Shown: positions 22,261 to 30,967, counted from the first letter of the stretch. The stretch: DNA of 47,397 bases from Bacteroidales bacterium UBA2939 (GCA_002349055.1 DECD01000026.1:27642-75038), one strand, 5' to 3'. Notes: generated from the sequence alone by a model not told the origin. Numbers and translations: made by a program.

Positions 22261-23745
22261 ATGGCATCGTTGAAAAAACTCTTTTCCGACTCGGTCGTCT
22301 ATGGACTGAGTAGCATCGTGGGCAGATTTTTGAACTATCTGCTCGTCCCGCTCTACACCTACCACATCTCCGCCGCCTCGGGAGGCTACGGCGTGGTGAC
22401 CAATATCTACGCCTATACGGCGCTCCTGCTGGTGATTCTCACTTTCGGCATGGAGACGACGTTTTTCTATTTCGCCAACCGCGAGGGCGCCAACGCCAGG
22501 CAGGTGTTCTCCAATGCCTTGGGGGCAGTGGGGGCGGTGAGTGGGTTTTTTGTGCTGCTGGTGCTGGCGCTGCTGGGTCCTATCGCTACGGCTATGGGCT
22601 ACGAGGCACATCCCGAGTACATTGCCGTGATGGCTGTGGTGGTGGCGCTCGACGCTTTCCAGGCGATACTGTTTGCACGCCTGCGGTTCGAGAACAAGGC
22701 GTGGAAGTTTGCTGCACTCAAGCTGGCGTTCATTGTGCTCAACATCGGACTGAACCTCTTTGTCTTCCTTGTGGCGCCGCGGTGGCAGCACCTGGGGTTC
22801 ATGCAGTGGTACGACGAGCAGAACAACGTGGGTTACATCTTCTATATCAACCTGATATGTACCGCTTTGGTGACCTTCGGCTTCTGGCGCGAATTAAAGG
22901 ACTTTCAACTTTCAACTTTCAACTTTCAACTTTTGAAGCGCATGCTTCAGTACGCCTGGCCGCTGCTGGTGTTCGGCATCGTGGGTATTCTGAATCAGGT
23001 GCTTGACAAGATATTGTTCCCCTTCCTCTATCCCGGCGAGGACATGCAGGAGCAGCTGGGTATCTATGGCGCCTGCGTGAAGATTGCGATGATCATGGCC
23101 ATGATTACGCAGGCGTTTCGCTACGCCTACGAGCCATTTGTGTTTGCCGGCGGCAAAGGGAAGGAATCGAAGGAGAGCCAGGCTGTTGTGATGAAATATT
23201 TTGTGATGTTCACCCTGCTGGCCTTCATGGTGGTGGTGTGCTACATGGATGTGTTCAAGTACATCATCAAGAGCGACTACTGGGCGGGCCTGCGCGCCGT
23301 GCCCATCGTGATGATGGCCGAGATACTGATGGGTGTCTATTTCAACCTCTCGTTTTGGTATAAACTGACGGCCAAGACCTACTGGGGCGCCATCATGAGT
23401 GCCATCGGCTGCGCTGTACTGGTGCTTGTCAATGTGATTCTTGTTCCGAGGATTGGCTACATGGCCTGTGCCTGGGGCGGCTTGGCAGGCTATGGTACCT
23501 GCGTGTTGCTCAGCTACTTCATCGGCCAGCGCCACTACCATGTGCCCTATCCCGTTCCGGCCATCCTCGGCTGGTTCGCCCTCGCCCTCGCATTGTATGC
23601 CGCCAGCACTCTGGTCCATATTGACAACCTCTGGCTCCGCCTGGCTTACAACACCCTCTTGCTGACGGTCTTCCTCGCCGCCCTCCTCTACAGCGAGCGC
23701 ACTTTGGTTAGTAAGGTAGTGGGTAAGCTGTTGAAGAAGAAATAA
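22261..23745 (+). CDS. oligosaccharide flippase (MATE/Wzx-like)
   Basis: A 494-aa inner-membrane protein with about 12-14 hydrophobic helices, of the polysaccharide-biosynthesis flippase type in the MOP superfamily; the substrate is probably a lipid-linked glycan. The chosen start (MASLKKLFSDSVVYGLSSIVG) begins the family's conserved first helix; an upstream in-frame ATG at 22162 would add a poor N-terminus. At 22903-22932, four copies of TTTCAAC are read in frame as DFQLSTFNFQL in a loop near residue 215. The gene is separated from the GH20-like gene by a hairpin repeat element and is followed 12 nt later by a four-helix-bundle gene. Confidence 0.88.
   Translation: MASLKKLFSDSVVYGLSSIVGRFLNYLLVPLYTYHISAASGGYGVVTNIYAYTALLLVILTFGMETTFFYFANREGANARQVFSNALGAVGAVSGFFVLLVLALLGPIATAMGYEAHPEYIAVMAVVVALDAFQAILFARLRFENKAWKFAALKLAFIVLNIGLNLFVFLVAPRWQHLGFMQWYDEQNNVGYIFYINLICTALVTFGFWRELKDFQLSTFNFQLLKRMLQYAWPLLVFGIVGILNQVLDKILFPFLYPGEDMQEQLGIYGACVKIAMIMAMITQAFRYAYEPFVFAGGKGKESKESQAVVMKYFVMFTLLAFMVVVCYMDVFKYIIKSDYWAGLRAVPIVMMAEILMGVYFNLSFWYKLTAKTYWGAIMSAIGCAVLVLVNVILVPRIGYMACAWGGLAGYGTCVLLSYFIGQRHYHVPYPVPAILGWFALALALYAASTLVHIDNLWLRLAYNTLLLTVFLAALLYSERTLVSKVVGKLLKKK
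22903..22934. repeat. TTTCAAC tandem heptamers inside the flippase gene
   Basis: Four to five copies of (C)TTTCAAC in frame in the coding region. The same family, as CAACTTTCAA or its complement, appears at 29812-29850. Confidence 0.85.
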
Positions 23746-23757
23746 AAAAACAAAACT

Positions 23758-24381
23758 ATGAATCAGAATAATCAGAATAATCAGAATAGTCAGAATAATC
23801 CGAATATTCAGAATACTCCGAGTACTAAGAATCCCCCCTACACCTTCCTCCCCCAGCACGGCCATTACCGCCACCTCCGTGTCTATCAGGTCACTGAGAT
23901 GATTTATGATATCACCTACTACTTCACCCAGCACTATCTCCAGCGTGGCGACCGCACTGTTGACCAAATGATTCAGGCTGCCCGAAGTGGCAAGCAAAAT
24001 ATTGCTGAGGGCAATCAGGCGGCCGCCACCTCCAGTGAGACCGAAATCAAACTGACCAATGTGGCGAAAGCCAGCCTCGAAGAACTTCTTGACGATTACG
24101 AGGACTACCTGCGCGTTCGAAACCTCCAGCAGTGGGGTAATCTTCATCCCCGTTATGAAAAGATGCGCCAGTATGCGCGCAGCGAGGATATCAAGAAAGA
24201 CTATGCCGCGAAGATACAATGCATGAATGACGAGGAGATTGCCAACCTCTGCATCACCCTTATCCATCAGGCTATGTATATGCTCCATAAATTGTTGGTG
24301 ACAATGCAGAATCGTTTCGTTACCGAGGGCGGCATCAAGGAACGCATGTACCAGAGCCGCGTCAAGTATCGCGAATCTTAG
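23758..24381 (+). CDS. four-helix-bundle protein with Asn/Gln-rich N-terminus
   Basis: A 207-aa protein of the four-helix-bundle (23S rRNA intervening-sequence protein-like) family: RHLRVYQVTEMIYDIT, SGKQNIAEGNQAA and a YLRVRNL.QW-type helix. The first 25 residues (MNQNNQNNQNSQNN...) come from a degenerate 9-nt repeat AATCAGAAT, an in-frame expansion that other members lack. This family is named after proteins coded in rRNA insertions, but free-standing copies are common and their role is unknown. A paralogue lies at 38299. It follows the flippase by 12 nt. Confidence 0.8.
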   Translation: MNQNNQNNQNSQNNPNIQNTPSTKNPPYTFLPQHGHYRHLRVYQVTEMIYDITYYFTQHYLQRGDRTVDQMIQAARSGKQNIAEGNQAAATSSETEIKLTNVAKASLEELLDDYEDYLRVRNLQQWGNLHPRYEKMRQYARSEDIKKDYAAKIQCMNDEEIANLCITLIHQAMYMLHKLLVTMQNRFVTEGGIKERMYQSRVKYRES

Positions 24382-24404
24382 CTCTTTTTATAGAACTATC
24401 TCCC

Positions 24405-24447
24405 TTTTGCCGTCACGGTTTTTACCTGTGGCGGCAAAGTTTTTTTT
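24405..24447 (+). terminator. intrinsic terminator after the four-helix-bundle gene
   Basis: Arms TTTGCCGTCAC and GTGGCGGCAAA (one mismatch) around an 11-nt loop, followed by T8. Confidence 0.75.
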
Positions 24448-24475
24448 GTGGATTGGAATTTTATTCGTAATTTTG
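24446..24475 (+). promoter_or_regulatory. promoter TTG-N19-TAATTTTG
   Basis: A TTG at 24446-24448 and a perfect -7 box at 24468-24475 with the 19-bp spacing seen in Bacteroidota. It would drive the peptide and fimbrillin-like genes with a leader of about 290 nt. Confidence 0.55.
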
Positions 24476-24482
24476 CAGTCGC

Positions 24483-24644
24483 TTACGAGAGTAAAGTGTA
24501 AGCAGTAAGCAAGAAAAGCATTGTAATTGTCCTTACTTGTAAATTCGGCAAAAATTCATGAAGGAGGACGGAGCAATTATGCTTTCGCTTGATTGTGTAT
24601 GCTATATCCATAGCATAATCTTCAGGCGTGAGAGAAAGTTCCAT
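24483..24644 (-). CDS. possible 53-aa ORF or gene remnant
   Basis: A minus-strand ORF beginning MELSLTPEDYAMDIAYT. The first 35 residues look protein-like (charged and helical), the rest does not. It lies between the promoter at 24446-24475 and the 55-aa peptide gene, in the opposite direction, and may be a remnant of a lost gene. No family is recognised; the rest of 24382-24768 holds no gene that I can support. Confidence 0.25.
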   Translation of the reverse strand: MELSLTPEDYAMDIAYTIKRKHNCSVLLHEFLPNLQVRTITMLFLLTAYTLLS

Positions 24645-24768
24645 ATCCCGTTCCTTCAAAGGTGTTTGCCGATACCTACAAGTAGACGGACATGAGCACA
24701 TAACCTCATGCCTTTTCTTATTGTATAAAATAATGCTTCCGTTGGAGGGTCGGGAATATTTGAAAAAA

Positions 24769-24936
24769 ATGGAAAAGAAAAACTATGAAAAACCACGATT
24801 GACAGTGGTGGAGTTTAAAATGGAAGAAGGTTATGCGGGAAGTGGAGATCGGAAGGGCCTCGGCATGTGTAGTGGCGGAGACCAAGAGCTGGAAGGCCGT
24901 ACATTTGGTGGTAACTGGGGCGGAAACGAATGGTAA
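24769..24936 (+). CDS. 55-aa peptide with GYAGSG motif and Gly/Trp-rich tail
   Basis: A 55-aa product: a charged N-terminus (MEKKNYEKPRLTVVEFKMEE), then GYAGSG and a Gly-rich tail ending NWGGNEW. It has no signal peptide. Small ORFs of the pattern K.Y.KP...V.E..ME.G.A.SG occur upstream of Bacteroidota surface lipoproteins, as I recall, without an agreed function. The layout of an acidic leader, a Gly-rich motif and a Gly/Trp-rich C-terminus also recalls a processed-peptide precursor, but no processing enzyme is seen nearby. It is 20 nt ahead of the fimbrillin-like gene. Confidence 0.6.
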   Translation: MEKKNYEKPRLTVVEFKMEEGYAGSGDRKGLGMCSGGDQELEGRTFGGNWGGNEW

Positions 24937-24942
24937 AATAGA

Positions 24943-24948
24943 AAGGAG
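24943..24948 (+). promoter_or_regulatory. ribosome binding site AAGGAG deciding the lipoprotein start
   Basis: AAGGAG lies 8 nt from ATG 24957 but only 2 nt from ATG 24951, which favours the second ATG. Such a strong Shine-Dalgarno is uncommon in this phylum. Confidence 0.5.
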
Positions 24949-24956
24949 CAATGACA

Positions 24957-26579
24957 ATGAAAAGGAACTGTATATTTTTTACCGCTGTAATCTGTGCTTC
25001 AATGATGTTCGGTGGATGTGAAAAAGAAACCGAGGACGAATTTGTTCCTGCAAATGCTTTACGATTAACTGCAGAGGGACATGTTGACTACGGAACGAAG
25101 CATTTCGTGGACGGAAATGATGTAATGTGGATTGATGAATGGGTGAAAATCAATGGGCTGAGGTACCAAGTGACGGTAACGGATGATGGCAAGGCCTATA
25201 TTGACAGATCTACAAATGGCAGTGCGTCGGCATCCGATTTAGTAGGGACTGCTGTTTATGGCTATTATGGACCTAACATTGTGACTGGTGATGGTATGAC
25301 GACAACTCCAACTGTTAAGATTCCAAATGAGTATTGGACTGGATATGGGACTGTAGGTTTGCAACAAATCCAGATGCCGATGGTTGCGTATAACCCCACA
25401 GCAGGCTCTACTATTCAGTTTAAACATTTGTCTGCGGCTGTCAATGTGATGCTATGGAATGCGACCGATATTACTCTTACCATTGATTCCCTTGTTTTGA
25501 AAACAGCTAACTATCGTATCAATGGGGACATCGTCCTTGATTTGACAGCAGCCAATTACAATATTGGGACCTATTCGGCTTCTACATCGGCAGAGAGAAA
25601 GGTTAAGGCAAGTGTATCGCCATGGCTTGATTTGCCAGCAGGTGACAGAAGCAAAAGTTTTCAGATTCCCATTCTGCCCATAGGTGAGGATGACCTCACT
25701 ATAGAGGTGTACTGTCATAATAAAAATGACCAATCTGAAAAAATGAGATATCATTATACGAGTAGTACACCGGCTTTGGCCCGAAATGAGATGCTTACCG
25801 CCAAGGTGAAGCTCGATTTGGAAGGAAGAATGGCGCATGTGGTGAACATTTCTACAATATCCCAAGACTATACCGTGCAAGAAGGGGACGTTTTGACAGG
25901 TGTGTCACAATCCCAAAGTTATGGCATTACAGTTCCAGATGGGACAACGTTCACTCTTAAAGATGCAGACTTTACCTATGTCCAGATTATCTGTGAGGGT
26001 GATGCCACCATTGTTGTGGAAGGCTCGAATAAACTCAGAAATTGTGGCACCCGCATAAACTATGCCCCCTTGATTTTTGTGCCGGAAGAATCCACACTTA
26101 CCATAAGAGGAGATGGATCTTTGTCGGCCAATGGTAGTAGCAGCGGAGCGGCTATTGGATGCCACTGGAACTGGACGAGGGATTATGGTAGATGTGGCAA
26201 TATTGTAATTGAAAGTGGTGATATTTCGGTCGAAAGTTCAGCTATGCCGGCTATAGGAGGAAAATATTGCGGAAACATCTCGCTTCTTGGTGGGAACATT
26301 ACAGCGATAACAAGTGCTTCAGGAGCACCAGCAATAGGATGTTCGGAGGGAGGCTCTTGTGGTGATATTACTATATCAAGCAATGTTAAGAGTGCTACAA
26401 TGAGAATATATTCGGGGAATACTCCAATATATATTGGTGCAGGGTCGAATGGAACTTGTGGAACGGTGACAATCGATGGTGTTGAGGATGCTACGCCTTC
26501 AAGCGCATTCCCACACTTTACTTCCACAATTTTGACGACCAGTCGCACAAACGACACTTGGACTTTGTCTCGCAATTAA
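24957..26579 (+). CDS. fimbrillin-like surface lipoprotein with beta-solenoid C-terminus
   Basis: A 540-aa putative lipoprotein: signal peptide MKRNCIFFTAVICASMMFGG then the lipid Cys. The N-terminal 270 residues resemble fimbrillin/FimB-like folds of Bacteroidetes adhesins (KHLSAAVNVMLWN, KTANYRINGD, RNEMLTAKVKLDLEG). The C-terminal 200 residues are short Gly-rich repeats of the AIG...G.CG.I.I type (AMPAIGGKYCGNISL, APAIGCSEGGSCGDI), likely a beta-solenoid or carbohydrate-binding region with many Cys. Likely role: surface adhesion or glycan binding. Low GC compared with both flanks, which suggests horizontal transfer of the 24,400-26,600 segment. It follows the 55-aa peptide gene. Confidence 0.78.
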   Translation: MKRNCIFFTAVICASMMFGGCEKETEDEFVPANALRLTAEGHVDYGTKHFVDGNDVMWIDEWVKINGLRYQVTVTDDGKAYIDRSTNGSASASDLVGTAVYGYYGPNIVTGDGMTTTPTVKIPNEYWTGYGTVGLQQIQMPMVAYNPTAGSTIQFKHLSAAVNVMLWNATDITLTIDSLVLKTANYRINGDIVLDLTAANYNIGTYSASTSAERKVKASVSPWLDLPAGDRSKSFQIPILPIGEDDLTIEVYCHNKNDQSEKMRYHYTSSTPALARNEMLTAKVKLDLEGRMAHVVNISTISQDYTVQEGDVLTGVSQSQSYGITVPDGTTFTLKDADFTYVQIICEGDATIVVEGSNKLRNCGTRINYAPLIFVPEESTLTIRGDGSLSANGSSSGAAIGCHWNWTRDYGRCGNIVIESGDISVESSAMPAIGGKYCGNISLLGGNITAITSASGAPAIGCSEGGSCGDITISSNVKSATMRIYSGNTPIYIGAGSNGTCGTVTIDGVEDATPSSAFPHFTSTILTTSRTNDTWTLSRN

Positions 26580-26604
26580 TCATCCTAGATACGCGATATC
26601 ACAT

Positions 26605-26653
26605 ATTACTCGAAGCTACGCAAAGAAAAATGATTGCGTAAGCTTCGAGTAAT
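26605..26653. repeat. long hairpin after the fimbrillin-like gene
   Basis: Arms ATTACTCGAAGCTACGCAA and its complement (TTGCGTAAGCTTCGAGTAAT, one extra base) around a 10-nt loop. No T-run follows directly, so it is not a standard terminator. A further TGCGTAGCTTCG lies at about 26683-26694. Confidence 0.75.
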
Positions 26654-26752
26654 TCGCAAATAATCTGTATGATAACGCCTGCGTAGCTTCGCTAAATTCG
26701 TTAAATTCGCCGTTTTTTTTCATGTGTCTGCGTATATGTCAAAAACATTTCG

Positions 26753-26760
26753 TATCTTTG
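26753..26760 (+). promoter_or_regulatory. -7 box (TATCTTTG) of the acyl-CoA synthetase gene
   Basis: A perfect TAnnTTTG box, 35 bp before ATG 26796. Confidence 0.65.
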
Positions 26761-26795
26761 CATTTTATTAGAAAACAAATAATAATAACAAAGAT

Positions 26796-28868
26796 ATGAT
26801 AGCAAAAGAATTACTCAATCCCCGCAGCATCGTTATCTGCGGTGCTTCCAGTGATGTACATAAACCCGGCGGCAAGTCGCTGAAGAACCTCTTGGAGAGC
26901 CCCTTCAAGGGCCAGGTCTACGCCGTGAACCCCAAAGAGACCGAAGTGCAGGGCGTGAAATGCTACGCCAAGGTCGAGGACCTGCCGCAGGTGGACTGCG
27001 CTATCCTCTGCATCGCCGCCAAGTTCTGCGCCCAGACGGTCGACGTGCTGGCCAAGGAGAAGGGCTGCAAGGGCTTCATCATCGTCAGCGCCGGTTTCTC
27101 GGAGGAGAGCCACGAGGGCGCCGAAATCGAGAAGCACATCGTCGACACCATCAACAGCGTCGGCGGTTCGCTTATCGGCCCCAACTGCACCGGCTTCCTC
27201 AACGTGAACTATGCCGGCTGCTTCGACACCCCCATTCCTCCGCTCGACCCCAAGGGTGTGGACTTCATCACCGGTAGCGGTGCCACCGCCGTGTTCATCA
27301 AGGAATACGGTATGAGCAACGGCCTCAAGTTCAATAGCGTGTGGGCTGTGGGTAACAGCGCCCAGCTGGGTATCGAGGATGTGCTGGAGCACCTCGACGA
27401 GACATTCGACCCCGAGAAGTCGAGCCACGTCATCATGCTCTATATGGAGAAGATTGGCGACCCGCAGCGCCTGCTCAAGCATAGCCGCAGCCTCATCAAC
27501 AAGGGCTGCCACATTGCCGCCATCAAGAGCGGTGGCAGCGCCGCTGGCAGTCGTGCCGCCTCGAGCCACACCGGTGCCCTGGCCACCAACGACGCCGCCG
27601 TCGACGCCCTGTTCCGCAAGGCCGGTATCGTGCGCTGCCAGAACCGTCAGGAGCTGACCACCGTCTGCGCCGTCTTCATGTATCCCGAGCTGAAGGGCAA
27701 ACGCTGCGCCGTCATCACCCACGCCGGCGGTCCCGCCGTGATGCTGACCGACGTGCTGTCGAACGGCGGCATGGAGGTCCCCTCGCTGAAAGAGCATCCC
27801 GCCAGCCCCGCCCTGCTCGAGAAACTCTTCGGCGGCTCCTCGGTGGGTAACCCCATCGACTTCCTCGCCACCGGCACCGCCGAGCAGCTTGGCTATATCA
27901 TCGACACCGTCGAGAACGAATATACCGACATCGACTTCTCCGTCGTCATCTTCGGTTCGCCGGGATTGTTCAGCAACAAGGAGGTCTACGACCTGCTCGA
28001 CCAGAAGATGCGCACCTGCAAGAAACCCATCTTCCCCGTGCTGCCGAGTATCATCAACGTGAAGAGCGAGATTGAGGACTTTATCGCCAAGGGCAACATC
28101 AACTTCCCCGAGGAGTGCGTCCTGGGTAACGCCCTCGTGAAGGTCTACCATACTCCCAAGCCCCAGCCCGAGAACGTGGAGCTGCCGAAGATTGACGTGG
28201 CCCGTATCCGCAAGACCGTGGAGCGCTGCAAGGACGGCTACATGGAGATTGCCGACTACAACGAGCTGCTCGACGCCGCCGGCATCAGCCGCAAGAAGAG
28301 CGTCGAGGTGAGCAAGAAAGAGGACGCCCTGGCCTTCGCCAAGGAGGTGGGCTGCTCGAAGGATGTGCCCCTCGTGATGAAGGTCGTCGGCCCGCTGCAC
28401 AAGAGCGACGTGGGCGGCGTGACCCTCGGTGTGAAGGACCTCGACACCGTGGCCCAGGAGTTCGACCGTCTCATCGTCATTCCCGAGACCTATGCAGTGG
28501 AGATGTACCCGATGCTCGACGGTACCGATGTCTACATTGGCGCCATCCGTGACGAGAAGTTCGGCCACCAGATTTTCTTCGGATTGGGCGGCATCTTCAT
28601 CGAGGTGCTCAAGGACGTGCAGAGCGCCCTGGCTCCCATCACCGCCGCCGAGGCCAAGGAGATGCTCAAGCAGCTCAAGGGCTACAAGATTCTCCAGGGT
28701 GTGCGTGGACAGGAGGGCGTGAACCTCGACCTCTATGCCGAGCAGGTGGCCCGCGTGAGTGCCCTGGTGCAGGCCGCTCCCGAGATTGCCGAGATGGACC
28801 TCAACCCGCTGCTGGGCAACCCGCGCTACGTCACCGCCGTCGATGCCCGCATCCGCCTCGAAAAATAA
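26796..28868 (+). CDS. ADP-forming acetate/acyl-CoA synthetase (fused subunits)
   Basis: A 690-aa cytosolic enzyme that converts acyl-CoA, ADP and phosphate to acid, CoA and ATP, an energy-saving step of fermentation. The CoA-binding Rossmann domain (RSIVICGASSDVHKPGG) and ligase domain come first, with the phosphohistidine His258 in ASSHTGALATND; an ATP-grasp domain (PLVMKVVGPLHKSDVGGV, EMDLNPLLGNP) forms the C-terminal third. This is the fused alpha-beta arrangement. Strong GC-rich codon use suggests high expression. Substrate range (acetate or branched or aromatic acids) cannot be told from sequence alone. Confidence 0.9.
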   Translation: MIAKELLNPRSIVICGASSDVHKPGGKSLKNLLESPFKGQVYAVNPKETEVQGVKCYAKVEDLPQVDCAILCIAAKFCAQTVDVLAKEKGCKGFIIVSAGFSEESHEGAEIEKHIVDTINSVGGSLIGPNCTGFLNVNYAGCFDTPIPPLDPKGVDFITGSGATAVFIKEYGMSNGLKFNSVWAVGNSAQLGIEDVLEHLDETFDPEKSSHVIMLYMEKIGDPQRLLKHSRSLINKGCHIAAIKSGGSAAGSRAASSHTGALATNDAAVDALFRKAGIVRCQNRQELTTVCAVFMYPELKGKRCAVITHAGGPAVMLTDVLSNGGMEVPSLKEHPASPALLEKLFGGSSVGNPIDFLATGTAEQLGYIIDTVENEYTDIDFSVVIFGSPGLFSNKEVYDLLDQKMRTCKKPIFPVLPSIINVKSEIEDFIAKGNINFPEECVLGNALVKVYHTPKPQPENVELPKIDVARIRKTVERCKDGYMEIADYNELLDAAGISRKKSVEVSKKEDALAFAKEVGCSKDVPLVMKVVGPLHKSDVGGVTLGVKDLDTVAQEFDRLIVIPETYAVEMYPMLDGTDVYIGAIRDEKFGHQIFFGLGGIFIEVLKDVQSALAPITAAEAKEMLKQLKGYKILQGVRGQEGVNLDLYAEQVARVSALVQAAPEIAEMDLNPLLGNPRYVTAVDARIRLEK

Positions 28869-28882
28869 GAATACAACAAGCT

Positions 28883-29509
28883 ATGAAAAAGTTATTGTCA
28901 ATAATCTGTCTGATAGTGGCCTTGTCGTTTGGCGGCAAGGCCACCGGTCAGCTCAGTGTCAACGCTGCCTACATCCATCAGAGCCACACTTTCTTCTACC
29001 AGAAGGATGCCACCGATGGACTCTTCGACAGCGAGGCATATCTGAACGGCGGCATGGTTGGCGTGTCGCTCAACACGCCCATCTTCGGACAGGTCGGCCT
29101 TGCCCCCGGTGCCTACCTCAGCTTCGCCTCGGCCAAGCAGACACTCGCCGACACCACTGACTTCTCCACCTCCAATGTCAACATCAAGGTTCCTTTCTAT
29201 CTGAATTTCAAGATTCCGCTGGGAAGGACTGCCGACATCCTGGTGTTCGGTGGCCCCGTGTTCAACCTGGGTCTCTCCACCTTGGCCAACTACAAGAAAG
29301 TGGCCGACCAGATGGATGTCCATTTCGACATGGGCGGCACCGTCGGCGCGGGAATCCAGCTTATGCGCTTCCGCTTTTATGTCGGCTACAATGTCGGTCT
29401 CATCGACCGCGAGGACTTCTCGCTGGCCAACAAGGAATCGGTGAAGAAAGCCTGGGAGGGCAGCACCCTCTTCGCAGGAATCGGTGTGACGCTTGGCCAC
29501 ATGGATTGA
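28883..29509 (+). CDS. small outer-membrane beta-barrel protein
   Basis: A 208-aa protein with a signal peptide (MKKLLSIICLIVALSFGGKATG) and alternating strands that end in a terminal beta-strand (LFAGIGVTLGHMD), as in PorT/OMP_b-brl-type barrels of Bacteroidota. Stretches such as NIKVPFYLNFKIP and VFGGPVFNLGLS are typical for the fold. It follows the acyl-CoA synthetase by 14 nt and may share its transcript, but a functional link is not evident. Confidence 0.78.
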   Translation: MKKLLSIICLIVALSFGGKATGQLSVNAAYIHQSHTFFYQKDATDGLFDSEAYLNGGMVGVSLNTPIFGQVGLAPGAYLSFASAKQTLADTTDFSTSNVNIKVPFYLNFKIPLGRTADILVFGGPVFNLGLSTLANYKKVADQMDVHFDMGGTVGAGIQLMRFRFYVGYNVGLIDREDFSLANKESVKKAWEGSTLFAGIGVTLGHMD

Positions 29510-29528
29510 GAGATACCATTGCAAAAGA

Positions 29529-29559
29529 AAAGCCGGAACCATTGGTTTCGGGCTTTTTT
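29529..29559. terminator. bidirectional terminator
   Basis: Stem AAAGCCGGAACC with GGTTTCGGGCTTT (small mismatches) followed by T6, between the convergent barrel and dihydroorotase genes. Confidence 0.8.
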
Positions 29560-29560
29560 G

Positions 29561-30967
29561 TTATCGGGAGAACGTCAAGGGCTCTCCGTGGTCGACGTTG
29601 TCTTTTCCGTTGACCCACACACGCTCGATGTGGGTGTGGAAGATCTGTCCCTCGAGGGGACTCCAGCCACACTTATATAATAATGATTCGCGCGTGATGG
29701 TCTCCTCCACGCCCGTACGCACCAGCACGAGGTCGGCTTTGTAGCCCTTGCGGATGAATCCGCGTCCCTCGATGCCGAAGAGCAGGGCGGGGTTGTGGCA
29801 CATCTTCGAGATTAAAGTTGAAAGTTGAAAGTTGAGAGTTGAAAGTTTCTCGGTCAGTTCTTCGGAACTATCCACTTTCCACTTCTCGCTTTCCACACCA
29901 AACACGGCCTCGAGCATCATCTGCAGCGAGTGCTGGATGCTGGGGATGCCGCTGGGTGCGTCGAAGTAGGGCTTCATCTTGGCCTCGAGAGGGTGGGGGG
30001 CATGGTCGGTGGCGATGGTGTCGATGAGGTCGTCCTCGAGGGCGGCCCACAGCGCCAGCCGGTCGTCGTTGGTCTTGATGGCGGGGTTGCACTTGATTTT
30101 GTTGCCCAGCTCGGCATAGTCGCGGTCGTCGAACCACAGGTGGTTGGGCGTTACCTCGGCAGTGATGCGCTTCTGCGAGAGGTCGAAATTACTCAGCAGC
30201 GAGAGCTCGGTGGCTGTCGAGATGTGCGCCACGTGGAACCGCGTGCCGTATTTGCGGGCGCGCTCGATGGCGTGGTAGGTGCTCAGGAAGCAGGCTTCGT
30301 TGTTGCGAATCTTGGGGTGAAGGGCTGCGGTCTCCTCGGAGGTACCTTGAAACTCGCGCTTGGCGTTCAGCAGGTTGGCCTGGACCACCTCCTCCTGCTC
30401 GCAGTGCGCCACGATGAGTTTCTTGGCGTCGCGGAACAGGTGGTCGAGCTGCTCGGGGTTGTTCACCAGCATGTTGCCCGTGCTCGAGCCGAGGAAGAGC
30501 TTGATGGCGGCATAGCGCTTGGGGTCGATGGCCAGCAGGTCGTCGATGTTGTCGTTGGTGGCGCCGAGCATGAAGCCATAGTTGACGGCCGAATCGCGTG
30601 CCGCCAGAGCCTCCTTGACCTCCAGCGCCTCCATCGTGGTTGTCAGCGGCTTGGTGTTTGGCATGTCGACAACGGAGGTCACGCCGCCGGCCCGCGCCGC
30701 ACGGCTCTCGCTGTAGAAGGTGCCCGCGGGGTTCTCGGAGTTCCCGCCGTCGCGGAAATGAACATGGGTATCGATTACCCCGGGCAAAAGCAAAAGACCT
30801 TTTGCTTCAATTATTTCAGAATAATCGGAATATTCTGAGTATTCTGAGTTTTCGGAATTTTCCGGGTTCTCCGAAATCTCGGCGATTTTGTCGTCTTCGA
30901 TGACGACTGAGCCAACAAAAATGCGACCCTCGTTGACGATGGTCGCATTATGAATCAGTGTTTTCAA
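29561..30967 (-). CDS. pyrC: dihydroorotase
   Basis: A 468-aa amidohydrolase of the long dihydroorotase class, which closes carbamoyl-aspartate to dihydroorotate in pyrimidine synthesis. Metal ligands are visible in DTHVHFRDGG (His68, His70), the carbamylated Lys156 in AAIKLFLGSS, and the catalytic Asp in IATDHAPHP. Two in-frame repeat insertions are unusual: residues about 33-51 (ENPENSENSEYSEYSDYSE) come from an AATATTCTG-like repeat at 30813-30872, and residues about 370-385 (KLSTLNFQLSTLIS) from CAACTTTCAA heptamers at 29812-29850. Both are in surface positions relative to the core motifs, so the enzyme may still work. Its start is next to TTAATTCT repeats. Confidence 0.9.
   Translation of the reverse strand: MKTLIHNATIVNEGRIFVGSVVIEDDKIAEISENPENSENSEYSEYSDYSEIIEAKGLLLLPGVIDTHVHFRDGGNSENPAGTFYSESRAARAGGVTSVVDMPNTKPLTTTMEALEVKEALAARDSAVNYGFMLGATNDNIDDLLAIDPKRYAAIKLFLGSSTGNMLVNNPEQLDHLFRDAKKLIVAHCEQEEVVQANLLNAKREFQGTSEETAALHPKIRNNEACFLSTYHAIERARKYGTRFHVAHISTATELSLLSNFDLSQKRITAEVTPNHLWFDDRDYAELGNKIKCNPAIKTNDDRLALWAALEDDLIDTIATDHAPHPLEAKMKPYFDAPSGIPSIQHSLQMMLEAVFGVESEKWKVDSSEELTEKLSTLNFQLSTLISKMCHNPALLFGIEGRGFIRKGYKADLVLVRTGVEETITRESLLYKCGWSPLEGQIFHTHIERVWVNGKDNVDHGEPLTFSR
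29812..29850. repeat. AGTTGAAA tandem heptamers inside dihydroorotase
   Basis: Four to five units of AGTTGAA(A/G) in frame, complementary to the TTTCAAC heptamers in the flippase gene at 22903-22934. Confidence 0.85.

Noticed and set aside
26811..28568. 585-codon minus-strand open frame in the acyl-CoA synthetase gene
   Set aside because: Compositionally biased shadow of the clearly conserved plus-strand enzyme.
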